Shown here piece after piece: positions 20,951-31,702 of a DNA stretch of 64,000 nucleotides. Each line of letters opens with the position of its first letter. Positions within the stretch are counted from its first letter, which is position 1. The position numbers and the translations under genes are program-made. The notes under the pieces are model-generated. The model was not told the origin of the DNA and did not search any database. It saw nothing but the letters and a program-made list of their open reading frames with translations. Source of the DNA: Phaeosaccion multiseriatum (Eukaryota; Ochrophyta, other classes); contig OZ218950.1 of assembly GCA_965112735.1 (NCBI GenBank), positions 7,316,001 through 7,380,000 of the forward strand. The letters run 5' to 3'.

Positions 20951-23005
20951 GGATATTCAGTCTGCCCCTCCCAGCCTGCCAACTCCGGGATGGCTGCGGA
21001 TACGGCGCTCCTCTTGGGAGAGAGGCAAAAAGCGGCCGCAGGCTGAGCAGGCTGAGGGGAGGACGAGCCGCTCCTCCCCCCCCCGCCGCTTCCGACCCGA
21101 CCGCTCCGGCGCTGGTGCTGCAGAAGCCACTGCTGCAGCTGCAGGGCCTTCGCCTCCGACTCTGCCTCTGTCTCTGTCTCTGTCTCCCCTCCTTCAGTCC
21201 ACGATGGCACTGCACTGGAGGACACACGGGATCGTGAGGGGTGCACGCTGGCCAAGAAGGCACGGACGTTGGTGAAGTACTCGTTGCCGGCAAGGACACA
21301 CAAATTGTTGTGCCCCGCACCATCCACAAAGTACGGCTAAGGATAGGGAGGAGAGAGAAAGAGAAAGAGAGAGGGGGGGGGGGCCAAAAGTTTAGAGGGA
21401 GGGAAAGAGAGAGGAGAGAGAGGCAAAGAGAGAGAGAGAGAGAGGAGAGAGCGAGAGAAAGAAAGAGAGAGAAAGTGAGAGGGAGAGAGATCAAGACAGA
21501 GGAGAGAGAAAGAAAGGGACGTAAAGAGGAGAGAGAAACCGATGTACGTAGTGGTGAGTCTCAAGAAGAAAGAGGGTAGGCTCTCTTCGTGTGGACTGAC
21601 ACCAAGTAGCGACTGACCTCGGCTATTTAAAGGTCATATAAACTGAAAAAAACTCACCTCGGCTCGGTACTGCTCCTCGAGGAGGGCGAGAAGCTTGACG
21701 CAATGCGCATGCGGCACCACCTCGTCTCGCAGCCCATGGATCATCATCACGGGGAACTTGATCTGAGGGGTGGTAGCGGCAGGACAGGGCATGTGGGCAG
21801 AGGAGGACAGGGCAGTCAGAGGGAGGCAATCATGGGCAGCTCTTCGGCCAGGGGAGGGGAGGGGAGGGGAGGGAGAGCGGGCAGAGTTCAACAGCGCAAG
21901 GCACGCGTACTGATAGGTAGGCAGACAGGCGGACAGGCAGACAGGCAGACAGGCAGGCAGACAGGCAGACAGGCAGGCAGACAGGCAGACAGGCAGACAG
22001 GCAGACAGGCAGACAGGCAGACAGGCAGGCAGACAGACAGGCAGACAGGCAGACAGGCAGGCAGACAGGCAGACAGGCAGACAGGCAGGCAGGCAGACAG
22101 GCACGTATGGGCACAGGAAGCCGGGCAGGCCTCCTCCCTATCGAACACCTTCTGATGGGTAGGAAGGAGCACTTTGGCCATACAGTGCTTCGACAAAAGC
22201 ACGTACTTACCTGGGGCATCTTGGCCTTGTTGTTGAACACGTCGTGTCTGGGCAGCGCGAAGAGAGGCAGCCCCAGGTCCTGCCCCACGTTAAGGATGGA
22301 AGTGAAGGCCCCTTCAAGAACCACTCCCCCAGGGCCGCCCTGATCAGCCTCGCCCCCTTGAGAAAGTAAAAATGCCAAATTCACTGTTGGACCCGTGCCC
22401 AGGCTGCGTCCGAAGAGAATGATGTTGGCAGGCGCGACCTGGGGAGCACAGGGTGGAGGGGGGGGGGCTGAGCGGCGTGCGGGGACAAGCGATGCGGAGA
22501 CTCCGAAGGGAGGAGGAGGAGGAGCAGCGAGAGGCCTTGGTTCCTCCCTGCTGCCCTCAGTCCTCAGGACTCACAACAAGAAAAAGGGGCATGGACGGTA
22601 CCCTTCCTTCCCCCTTACTCTCCCTTGCCCCCTCCGCTTGCTTACGTTGAGTTCCACGGTCAGTAGGTCCCACGCCGCCTCGATATCCGCATTGCACAGC
22701 TCCTCTGTAGGGGTCGGCTTAACGCCACCCGTCTGGGACACCCCATATCCTGAGTACTCGTAACAGAACATGTTGGCCTTGAGAGACCGGCTAAACCAAT
22801 GCAACAGCCGGCACTTCTGGATCGTGGCCAGGCTCTCGCTCGTCGCGTGGCTGAAAAGGACCCACTGGTCGAAGCCGGCGTTCACCATGAGAGCCCTATT
22901 GCCCGTGGAGAGCCACGCCGTCGTTTCTCCCTCCCCCGCGACAACTTCAGCATCGGCCCCGTCTGCTGGGGGCCTGAAGAGAAACTTCTCCAGTACGGCC
23001 CCCAT
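20941..23005 (-). CDS. alpha/beta hydrolase, ABHD17 (FAM108)-like depalmitoylase family
   Basis: Four exons, 23005-22646, 22438-22211, 21762-21658, 21336-20941, 362 aa. Features in order: FSHATSES (oxyanion region), the core strand NMFCYEYSGYGVS typical of ABHD17/FAM108, DIEAAWDLL, the nucleophile elbow GRSLG (Ser132), IHGLRDEVVP (Asp209), and GAGHNN (His240). All three catalytic residues are present. In animals ABHD17 proteins remove palmitate from Ras and synaptic proteins; the substrate here is unknown. The Cys-rich N-terminus of ABHD17 is not evident. After the His the protein carries a Glu/Gly/Ser-rich tail of about 90 residues that ends in a microsatellite, so its length may vary between alleles. 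The neighbouring UPF0301 gene is divergent, 304 bp away. Confidence 0.88.
21918..22108. repeat. (CAGA/CAGG) tetranucleotide array in hydrolase intron 2
   Basis: About 180 bp of GGCAGACAGGCA-type repeats between exons 2 and 3 of the hydrolase. All frames stay open (Cys-Leu-Pro repeats on minus, Arg-Gln-Thr-Gly on plus) for compositional reasons only. Confidence 0.9.
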
Positions 23006-23309
23006 GGCCGTCGCTTCCCTCTGCCCTACCGGCGCTGCTACATGTACTCAGACGCGGAACCTGGTCGTAACCCACTATCCTTCCTTTATTTGATGATTTC
23101 TCGCTCGTCGATCCTCGTCGCTCACAGAGGGAGGGGTCTTGCCTACTTTAGAAATCGAGCGCCTCGATATTGGAAAGCCACCTCAGGGCGAACCCCTGGC
23201 GATTCATGACAAGCACGTGAGAACAAAGAGAAGAAGAGCAGGGGCGAAAAGCATACACACTGCGAAGAAGATCAGCCCGTCCCCCTTCCTGGCGTCCCCC
23301 TCATTTCTA

Positions 23310-24915
23310 ATGCGACGGAGAAGAGACGCTGGGCTGGTGGGGGGAGTGCTGGCAGTGCTGGCCATCTCACACCACACGGCGGCCTTCGCCTTCACGGGGA
23401 CAGGGCTGGGGGCCTCTGGAACCGTCGGAGGGGCGGAGGGGGGGGCAGTGCGGCGGGCGGGCTGGTCGGCTTTCTCGGCCGGGCCGGCAGAAGGAGGTCA
23501 CACCGGAAGAAAGAGGTGTGGGCCGCTTCGAGGTTTCTACGACGGCGATGAGGAGGAGGGGGCCGGCGGCTGGTGGGGGGGCGACGAAGAATTGGAGAAG
23601 CTGCAGGAGGAGCAGAGGAGATTGAACGCTGCCAATGCGGAGATTGCGCGGCAGCAGGCGGCGAGCGAGGCGGGCGTGAGCGAGGAGAGGGACGAGGCGG
23701 GCGTGGGGAAATCGACGGCTGAGTTGACGGACTTTGGCGCACTGCGGGAGAGGTTGCTGAAAAAGAGTGCGGTCAATGCGAGCAAGGATAAGGCCAAGAG
23801 CGACAGCAACGATTTTGCGCAGGCGGAGTGGGGGAACATGATGAACCCTTTCTCGGACGTGAGTGTCTTGTCATGATATGTGAAGCGCGGCTCCTGCGTG
23901 TCCCTGCATCCCCTTTTCCTTGTTTGCTCCCACCGCTCACCCCAGTCCTCACCGCCCGATCTCGCATCCCTCTCCCCCTTCCCCCTCACCTCAGCGGGTG
24001 CCGCACGAGTGGTGCCGCCCCATCACATCTGGCGAGCGCCCCCCGGCAGGCTCCATCCTCATGGCCGCCCCGGAGCCGTTCGTGGAGGGTACAGAGGACC
24101 AGTCCATGCTCGAGAAGTTTGGTTTTGCGCAGCCTATCCCCAAGGGCATTGACCCGGACAGGCAGGCGGACCTGCTGCCCGTCATGCTCATTATGGACAT
24201 CAACTCTGACACCACCTCGGCCCTCATGCTCAACCGCCGTACGGGCATGCTCTGCGGGGACCTGGGCGAGCAGATGAAAGCATTTATGATCCAGCCCATC
24301 TGGCTCGGCGGCCACGTGCGCAAGGGAGACAAGGGCATCCTCACCTTCCTCCACCTGTACACGGAGCGGGAGGTGAGCGGCGCCCAGAAGCTCACCGAGG
24401 ACGGCATCTACTTTGGTGGGGACTTCCAATCGGCCGCCAGCCACGTCACCAAGGGGGAGGGCTCGGGCTTCAACTTCCGCTTCTTCATGGAGTTCACCAC
24501 GTGGAAGACCAAGGACCTGCTGAAGGAGCTGGAGGAGGGCAAGTGGGTGCCTGCTCTGGCGGGCAAGCGCAGCCTCATGAAGCCCCGCGACAAGAAGGGG
24601 CCCAACAAGTGCCCGCCCATGTGGACGGACCTCATGACCAAGGCGGCGGACATCAGGCCGGAGTACCAGCGGGCCGTGGACCTCGTGTATAAGGCCAGCG
24701 AGAGTGAGGAGGAGGAGGAGGAGAGCAGCAGCAGCGGCAGAAGCGGCGGAAGCAGCAGCGGCGGTAGTAGCAGCAGCAGTACCAGTAGCAGCAGCAGCAG
24801 CAGAAGTAGCACCAGCAGCAGCACGGGAAGCACAGGAGGGTGGGGCAGCGGCTGGGGCGAGATGGAGGACGACGAGGACGAGTCCAAGGATGAGCGGCCG
24901 CCAAGCCTGTTCTAA
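23310..24915 (+). CDS. plastid-targeted UPF0301/AlgH (DUF179) family protein
   Basis: Two exons, 23310-23858 and 23995-24915, 489 aa. Residues 1-27 form a signal peptide ending TAA before FAFTG, a plastid-type bipartite presequence. After an acidic, partly coiled-coil region (about 80-180) comes the UPF0301 fold: a PAGSILMAAPEPF start, DTTSALMLNRRTG (the 'GalGlvLNRP' strand), WLGGHVRKGDKGILTFLH (the 'ggPv..d.l..LH' strand), DGIYFGGDF, and FRFFMEFTTWKTKDLLKELEEGKWVPA (the 'rff.GyagWapgQLe.El..g.W' segment). The C-terminus is a Ser-rich acidic tail encoded by AGC repeats. UPF0301 is a bacterial family whose molecular function is not settled; plant and algal members are usually plastid proteins. 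An upstream in-frame Met at 23139 exists, but only the 23310 start gives the presequence. Confidence 0.87.
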
Positions 24916-26403
24916 GGGGGCGGCAGAACGGAACAAGAGGGTTGGTTGTACTTACATAGGAATTAAGTTAGGAGTAATTAGGTAAGATTTGGGAGGATAG
25001 ATGAAGCAACAGACTGGTAGGGTAGGGGGCTACACAGAGGGACAGACCATAGGCGTCGTCCCCGAGCTGCACAGCACCAGAGGCACGAGCGCGAAGAGGG
25101 AGGGGGGGGGAGGGAGGGGTGCATACACATACACATACACACGCACACGGCGCTTCTTCGCTTCTTGTTTGGCTTTGCCTTGGCGGACGGTGGTTAGTGT
25201 TCGGGTTAGGGTTACAGTAGGGTTAGGACGGACGGTGACTGCTTGAGCTTGGGCTTGGGTCGGGCTCAGATTGAGGCGGCTGAGGGAGGCGGTTGATAGG
25301 AGACGGCATGGAGAGAGTCGACGGTGGCAGCGCATCGATGGAGGGGCTCAGGGACCGAATGGGACTGATGCACGGGCAGCAGCAGAAGCAGCAGCAGGAG
25401 GAGGAGGAGGAGGAGGAGGAGCTGCGGCGGAGAGGAGAGGGGGGAGACCCCGTTTCCACCAGGGGACTCGCGTGTGCCAGACGCAGCGTGTGCCAGACAC
25501 AGACACAGACACAGACACAGACACAGCTTCCACTTGCTGTCGAGTCGCAGATTAGAAGAGGGTCGAGGGGGTCGAGCGCACGCACCACGCACACGCCCAC
25601 AGGCCCACAGGACCCGCCGTGCATAGCAATGTCAAGTGCAAGCCATCTCAAGCCGAGGGCGCTCGGCTGACAGACAGGCCCCATCCCAAGGGCCTCTACA
25701 AGGGGGCGTCCCACCAGCTCCACTACACTGTCGGTTGAGCTCGGCACGATGTGGTCAGAGTTTCACTGTCCATGCCGCTCCCTTTTGCTGCTGAACAAGG
25801 TCTGACAGAATGTACATGATTTATTTACTGAATTCTTTTTGACGATACATGGCCAGTTATGCAGCGCAGCGCCTTCTCCCTGTCCGGCCCACAAGCACGA
25901 GCAGGCGCCACACCACCGCCACGCCATTCGACACCACGGAAGGGTGTGGAGCAGCGTCAGCGGCAGCTTCCACAGCTTCCACAGCTTCCACACAGCGCTG
26001 GGCAGCCGAATCTCGGCCACGACGTGGAGGCCCAAGCAAACCGACACCCAAACCGATACTCCCCTCCCCCGGGGTAGGAGGAGATAGCCTGAAGCGAAGC
26101 AGTCATTGTTGTATGAAGAGGACGCACCGCGTGTTCAGCGTTGCCAGAGTTGTCGCAAGTACTGAAGAGCTCAGCGCGGTAAGGACAGCAAAGGGGGCAG
26201 CAGCCACCGCGCCGAAGGGGCTGCGGCTGGCAGCGATAGTTTGAAGGTCCCCACCCGCCCCGCCCGGGGGGACTGGTGGGATCATGGGGAATCCAACGGG
26301 GTGGATGGGACTAAGGGCGAGGCTGAGACGCGTCTGCCCCGCCCTTCTCTCGCACCCCCCCCTTACCAAATTAAACAAGGCAAGTATTTGTACGGACTGA
26401 CTG

Positions 26404-26440
<37 letters not shown>

Positions 26441-26654
26441 GAGGCCATGAACCTGAAATGTTGCTGCCTCTAACCTGAATGTTGCTGCCTCTCCCTCTCG
26501 CTCTCGCGGCCAGTGTGCGTGAACCAAACTGTAGTTTTAATAAAAAAAAGAGCGAGCTGAGCTGTTCCTTCCTCAATCAGCCAATCACCCCCCGCTTGAG
26601 TCGTGTGTCTCACTACTGACCCACCGCCAAACGCCTCGGAAAGACGACACAAAA

Positions 26655-26692
<38 letters not shown>

Positions 26693-26706
26693 TGCGGTCT
26701 GCTCTG
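24916..26706. other. convergent intergenic region without a confident gene
   Basis: 1.8 kb between the UPF0301 and deubiquitinase 3' ends. It contains a short TTAGGG-like tract (25200-25228), a (GAG)n tract near 25400, a (CAGACA)n tract near 25490-25525 and a (GA)n tract at 26405-26440. ORFs of 95-175 codons exist on both strands (for example plus 25849-26244 and minus 25747-25223), but none shows a domain or convincing codon pattern. Confidence 0.5.
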
Positions 26707-28690
26707 CTACGGAGCAGGCACGACGCTGTTGTAGTGCGCCCCCAGGGCGAAGTAGTGCTCGTGGAAGGACAGCTTGAGGGGCTCCGCGTCGGCCTGCTCG
26801 TACGCCTCGCCCAAGCGGAGCACCGGAGCAGCTGCGGAGAACACCTAAGCACGCGACGCGATATATACACGCATGGAGTAAGCGAGGGAAGCGAGCGGGC
26901 ACGCCGCATTCTTGTCGCATTCTACTGCTGGCCGGCAGCACCCGGGGGGGCCTCCCACGTACCTCGATGGGCAGCTTGAGGCCGTCGGAGAGGGCCCGGA
27001 GCTCCACCTGCCCCCCCCACTCCGCGCTGGTCTCAACCTAGCGGGCAGCAGCAGCACCACGCAGGCACAGGCATATCGACATGACGCAGGCACAGGCATA
27101 CGGGCATACGGGCATACAGCCACGACGGATGGGATGGGGTGAGCCGCGGAAGCAAGAGACGTGCAACTCAACTTCAACTTGATCGATCGAAGGGGGCTCT
27201 GGCTCAGCTCAGGCTCAGGCTTAGTCCCCCACCAACAGCGGTCATGTAGGCGGCCCCTTCCCGCCGGACAATAGCCACCTCTCACACACACATGTACCCA
27301 CGACGTGACCGCCCCCCCAAGGCACACTTGTACTGACCTTGTCGCAGTACTGATCGAAGCTCTCCCCCTCGAGCTCCTCTGCTAGGAAGGCCTCGTACTC
27401 CCCCCTTGCCCCCCTCAGCTGCCGAGCCGCCACCCCCCGCAGCTCCTCGAAGGCCTCCTCGGTGAGGTCAGGCCGCCTGCCGGTTACGCACAGCTGCCGA
27501 GCCACGGCTCTGCAGAGGGAGGGCAGGGCAGGAACAGAGCAGAAGGGCCGAGGGGGAGAGAGGACAGAAAGATTGATATCAGCAAGGCAGCTGGCCAGCC
27601 GGGCTCCGACCTCCCTCTCCCTCTCCCTCTCCCTCCGCCATCCCTCCCACCTGTACAAGCAGTGCCCGTCGCTCTTGATCTCTTCCACCCGCAGGCCCAG
27701 GGCCCTAATGCCTTGCTGAATGGCCTCCAGCTCCACGTCCCTCGGGTCCGGGCCTCCGCTACGGCGCTCCTCCGCGATCCTGTCCTCCCTCTCTCTCTCC
27801 TTGGCTGCCTTCTTGTCTCGCTTGGCTTTTGCCTTGAGTCTCGCCTGCTCGCGGTGGGTTGGTCGGGGCATAGCAACGAGGGTGGGCAGTGTAAGACAAG
27901 CGCCTGGTAGCCTCTCCTCTCTTTTCCCGTGGGTCCACATTCACACTCACGCTCACACGCACGCACGCACGCACGCACCTTCTCGACTTTTTGCCTCGCC
28001 CTGTCCGCCTCGGTCTCCCCGCTGTCTGCGCTGCCTGCACTTTTCTCGTCAGCAGCCCCCTCCCCCGCCGCGTTGGCAGCGATACTGAGCTTCTCCAAGC
28101 TCGCCTGCGCCGCTGCTGCTTCCCCTACAGAGTTGAGGTGCACGGCAGTAGGAGGAGCGAGCGATAGGGCGAGTGACTGCGAGCGCCTCATGACTGGAGA
28201 CTACTGCGTGGCTGATTCCTTCGTGCTCAATCTAAAACGGCGCTTCGGCTCCCTGGCTCAAGCCCTCCCCCACCTCACTTAGTGGTTAGGCGGCCTCTTT
28301 ACCTCGGGCCTCACGTACCTCCGCCGCCCTCCTCTTCTTGACGCTCCTCGCGCTCCTCCAGCTGCTGTAGCTCCTCGCGGTGCCTGGCTTTCATGGCATA
28401 CTCCAGCTGAGAGCAGCGCAAAACAGTCAGAGAGAAATCATCAATTAAGGCTGTATCCTCATGCGCTTTCGTCGCTTGTGTATTTATATGTGTGAGAGGG
28501 GGGGGAGTTCCTCTCCCCCTTTTCTTTTCTCTCTCCTCCTCATTCACTCACTCACCCGCAGGGCCTCGGCCGCGGCCTCCTCCTTCCGGGCCTTACCCTT
28601 GGCCTTCTTCAGAAGCGCCCGGCCCTGCCCCTCTGCCTCCCGGGCCTCCTTCTTGTGCCGCGCTTCGACGTCTCTGTCCTCCATCTTCAT
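26707..28690 (-). CDS. OTU-domain deubiquitinase, OTUD6-like
   Basis: Seven exons, 28690-28556, 28406-28319, 28124-27979, 27844-27651, 27509-27338, 27037-26963, 26844-26707, 315 aa, close to OTUD6B length (about 290-320). The first 150 residues are a charged coiled coil (AMKARHREELQQLEEREERQ). The OTU domain follows: DGHCLYR with Asp182 and Cys185, AVARQL, EYEAFLAEELEGESFDQYCDKVETSAEWGGQVELRALS (the conserved 'W.gg.iEl.aLs' segment), and the catalytic His307 in LGAHYNSV. All active-site residues are present, so it should hydrolyse ubiquitin chains. The exon 4 acceptor is GAGCAG, a tandem acceptor that would add or drop one Gln. The 5' end is 374 bp from the divergent sulfotransferase start. 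Confidence 0.93.
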
Positions 28691-29064
28691 TAGTAGATAA
28701 TCATCCTTCCTTCCTTTCAGGTTCCCGATTGCTAAAAGACCTTTTATTCGTCATCCGTGTTATTCCCGCTCCCACCTTTTCTTTGTTGTTCTCTCACACA
28801 ACACGAGAAGGATTGCCTCCAGGAGAAGGACAGAGCGAAGGGAAGAGAAGACTGCCAGTAGAGTGAACGATAGGCAGGAATCGTGCCGTTCATCGTCTCG
28901 TCGGCAGCAGCACAAATAGCTACGTGCGGTTACGTGTGCGACTGGGAACAAGAACAACCCCTTACATTTACGCCACCTACGCAGGGCTAGGATTAACAGG
29001 TCTGCTCCTCACAGCAGGCGAGCAGCTGCAACGCACGTGGTGCCGTTGGTTGGTGTAGTGTGGT
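28691..29064. promoter_or_regulatory. divergent 5' region (deubiquitinase / sulfotransferase)
   Basis: 374 bp between two divergently oriented start codons, so both promoters must lie here or overlap the genes. I see no clear TATA box or repeated motif. Confidence 0.4.
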
Positions 29065-31028
29065 ATGACGATTGGGGGCTCGTTTCGTCCGCTAGACATA
29101 GTTGTTGCAAGTGGCGGCCTCAGCAGCTGCACCAGCAGAGGCAGGGGAGAAAAGGGAGGAAGGAGATACTGGATGCTCAGGGCGCTGCCGCTTATGGTCT
29201 TCATCGCAGCGTACAAATTGGTGCTGCAGCCCATCTCGTCCTTGTCCTACGAGGTGTGGAGGCATGACTGGAGCTTCTCGCAGGGGCTCAAGGGCTATTT
29301 CCGAGCCAGGTGAGCCTTCGAGGTGTGCGGTCCTCGCCCTCCCGGGCCTTGCCCCTTTTGGAGTGACTGCACGAGCATCATCGTTGGGTCTTCCACGCCT
29401 CACTCTCACAACCTCTCCCTCCCCGTCATGGCCTTGTTTGCAGATGCAAGTGCGTGTTTGTGCATCTGCAAAAGACGGGAGGCACGACAGTCGAGGTGAG
29501 AGCCGTGTGGAGGAGATGACACTCGCCGGGCGAGGGCAGCCACAGATGGCAGCAGACGCCATCAACTGCAGAGAGCACTGCTGTGCAGTCTGTGCAGCCT
29601 GTATTGTGCCCCTCTGAACTCTATTTCTCCTGCCCCCCCCCCCCCCTCAGAATCGGCTGTACTCGGTGGCTGGGGTACGGCTGCGCGGGTCCTGCCACGA
29701 TAGGCCGGACGAGATCGAGCAAGGAGACCCGGAGGCGTGGGAAAGGTGAGTCGCCCCATTTCCCGTGAGGCGTTATCGTCGTAAGAGGAGCATTTTCGGA
29801 GTTATGTAGAGGTATATTGTCACCCCCTCCTCTGTGTGCGAGCAACCCAATGCTCCTAATGCCTAACTGACAACCCCGACTCGTCCCCCTCCACCCTCTA
29901 CCCTCCTCCTGACACCAGCTACTTCAAGTTCTCTCTGGTGCGCAATCCCTACGCCGTGCTGGTGAGCACATTTGAGTACGACCGCCAGTTCGAGGGGCAC
30001 CAAAGCTGGAAGGACGCCACCGAGGAGGGACACCAGGACCTTGCAAAGGTTAGTCAGGCGCCGCCATGCACCCAATACACATGGGCAAGCACATGGGCAA
30101 GCACATGGGCAAGCACATGGGCAAGCAGGGACCTCGTGTGGTTGAGGTGCAGGTGTGCTTCCCTGCGTCACTCTCTCCCTCCCTCCCTCCCGCAGATGGG
30201 CACTTCCAAGCATTACGAGGACTTCCGCCGTTGGCTGTCGTCCCCCGAGGGCAGGTGGGGGATGCATGAGCACGAAATGAGCCACGTCCTGTACGGGGAC
30301 GAAGGGGAGCTCCTGGTGAGAGAGGGGGGGGCAGACCACGAGAGAGAGAGGGAGGGAGGGAGGGAGGGACGGAGGGACGGAGGCAAAGAGGGAGAGAGAG
30401 AGCGATGAGGAGAAAGACAGATAGAGTTATCTTTGCTACCCGCTTCCCACCCCCTCTGCCTGCCTTCCTTGCTTACCCTGCCTGTAAAGGTGGACCAAGT
30501 GGTCCGCTTGGAGGAGCTCGATCAGACCTGGAGGGACGTGGTGTGCAAGAAGGTGAGGAGTGAGCGTTGAGGTGGGCAGTGCTGGGCGGGTTGTGAGACA
30601 GACAGTGAGGGCCGAGTGGGTAGGTGCTATGTGCGAAAAGGTGGGGCAGAGTGAGGCCAGCGCGGAGACAGGCAGCCGCTTCCTTCCACGCTGCGTGTGC
30701 CACTGTCGAAGCCGCCCTTCCTTCTGTCCGGGAGGGACAGTGAGGAAGGACAAGGCACTCATCACTAGAATCGCCATCCCTCCCTCCTCAGGCCAGACAC
30801 TTGGACTGTGCGGCGTTCCCCGCCCCCTCCCGCAGCACGTCGCACGGCTTCTGGGGCCTGTACTATGACAGAGAGAGCGCCCTGCTCGTGCAGAGGGAGC
30901 TCAGCAAGGACTTCGAGAACTTCGGGTACCACATTGACAGCTGGAGGGGGGAGGGAGGGGAGGGAGGGGGTGGGGGGGAGCACCACCTCACAGCTGTGAG
31001 AGGTGGTGGCGGCAACGCAGTCCCGTGA
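29065..31028 (+). CDS. type II membrane sulfotransferase (Sulfotransfer_2-like)
   Basis: Seven exons, 29065-29309, 29444-29495, 29651-29745, 29919-30048, 30196-30315, 30490-30552, 30792-31028, 313 aa. An N-terminal signal anchor (WMLRALPLMVFIAAYKLVL, about residues 36-54) predicts a type II Golgi protein. The 5'-phosphosulfate-binding loop is FVHLQKTGGTTVE, right after CKC. The 3'-phosphate-binding segment is FKFSLVRNPYAVLVSTFEYD. Both match carbohydrate sulfotransferases that transfer sulfate from PAPS. The C-terminal motif ELSKDFENFGY is also typical ('l...DfelFgY'). The acceptor is unknown; a cell-wall or matrix polysaccharide would be plausible. The tail after residue 285 is Gly/Glu low complexity. 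A GTGAGT donor overlaps the stop codon, so a further small 3' exon cannot be excluded. Confidence 0.85.
29636..29650 (+). promoter_or_regulatory. example of homopolymeric C-tract 3' splice site
   Basis: The acceptor of sulfotransferase exon 3 is a run of C followed by TCAG. Similar C or C/T homopolymers precede many acceptors in the window (for example P4-ATPase exons 11 and 28, AP-2 alpha exons 6 and 19), so the polypyrimidine tract of this organism is often nearly pure C. Confidence 0.55.
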
Positions 31029-31702
31029 GTGCGTGTGAGGAGGGACATGAGGCAGACTCGAGTGGGATCTCTCCATCCACTGCCTTCCATCCCTCCCTCG
31101 CGACGGTTGCTTGCATGGCGTGGTCAGTCCGTCCGTTCAGTCCCTGCTCGCCTACGCCTTCCCCAAACACCCACTTCAAGCACCCCAAGCTGATGCACTT
31201 GTTGCGGGTCTCCACTCAGTGGCAAAGAGCTCTGGTAGGTACCTTTTAGTGCGACGATGCGCATCATCATATGCGGAGGAGAGCACAGGCGGGCTCTCAG
31301 CCGCACAACGTCCATCGAGGGCAAGGAAGAGAAGGGCGGTAGGACTGGGGACGGTGGGGCGGGAGATACGGAGGCATACCGAGGCATACGAGGGCCTTTG
31401 CTGCCCTCTTGCCCTCTTGCCCCTCTCAGGCTGTAGATACACACTCGCTTGGCACAGCCATATTCTTTGGGGTAAAGCACTGCTAAGGGTAAAGCACTGC
31501 TGCTACATGTGCACGGGTGATGCACATGACGCTCACGGGATGAGGAAGCGCCACAGGCAGAGGCAGAGGCAGAGGCTCGACGACTTAGTGTAACTGAAAA
31601 CTGAAAATGAATGAGACAGTTACAGGACTTGCCCTCTCAGCCCAGTGACGTCACGCGGTACTTCGGTACTTCCTACTCCGAGGCGTTTCCCTCTCTGCTC
31701 AG
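31029..31702. other. convergent intergenic region
   Basis: Shared 3' region of the sulfotransferase and PPR-SMR genes. The plus-strand frame 31111-31593 (160 codons, Arg-rich end) has no recognisable domain. It could be an untranslated region or an alternative 3' exon of the sulfotransferase. A (GGCAGA)n tract lies near 31556-31575. Confidence 0.45.

Noticed and set aside
20187-21275. Plus-strand 362-codon ORF
   Set aside because: It runs through CCAG/TCAG repeats and antisense to the hydrolase exon containing the catalytic His; no domain.
31111-31593. 160-codon plus-strand ORF after the sulfotransferase
   Set aside because: No domain, no supported splice into it and an Arg-rich end from a GGCAGA repeat; kept only as a possible alternative 3' exon.
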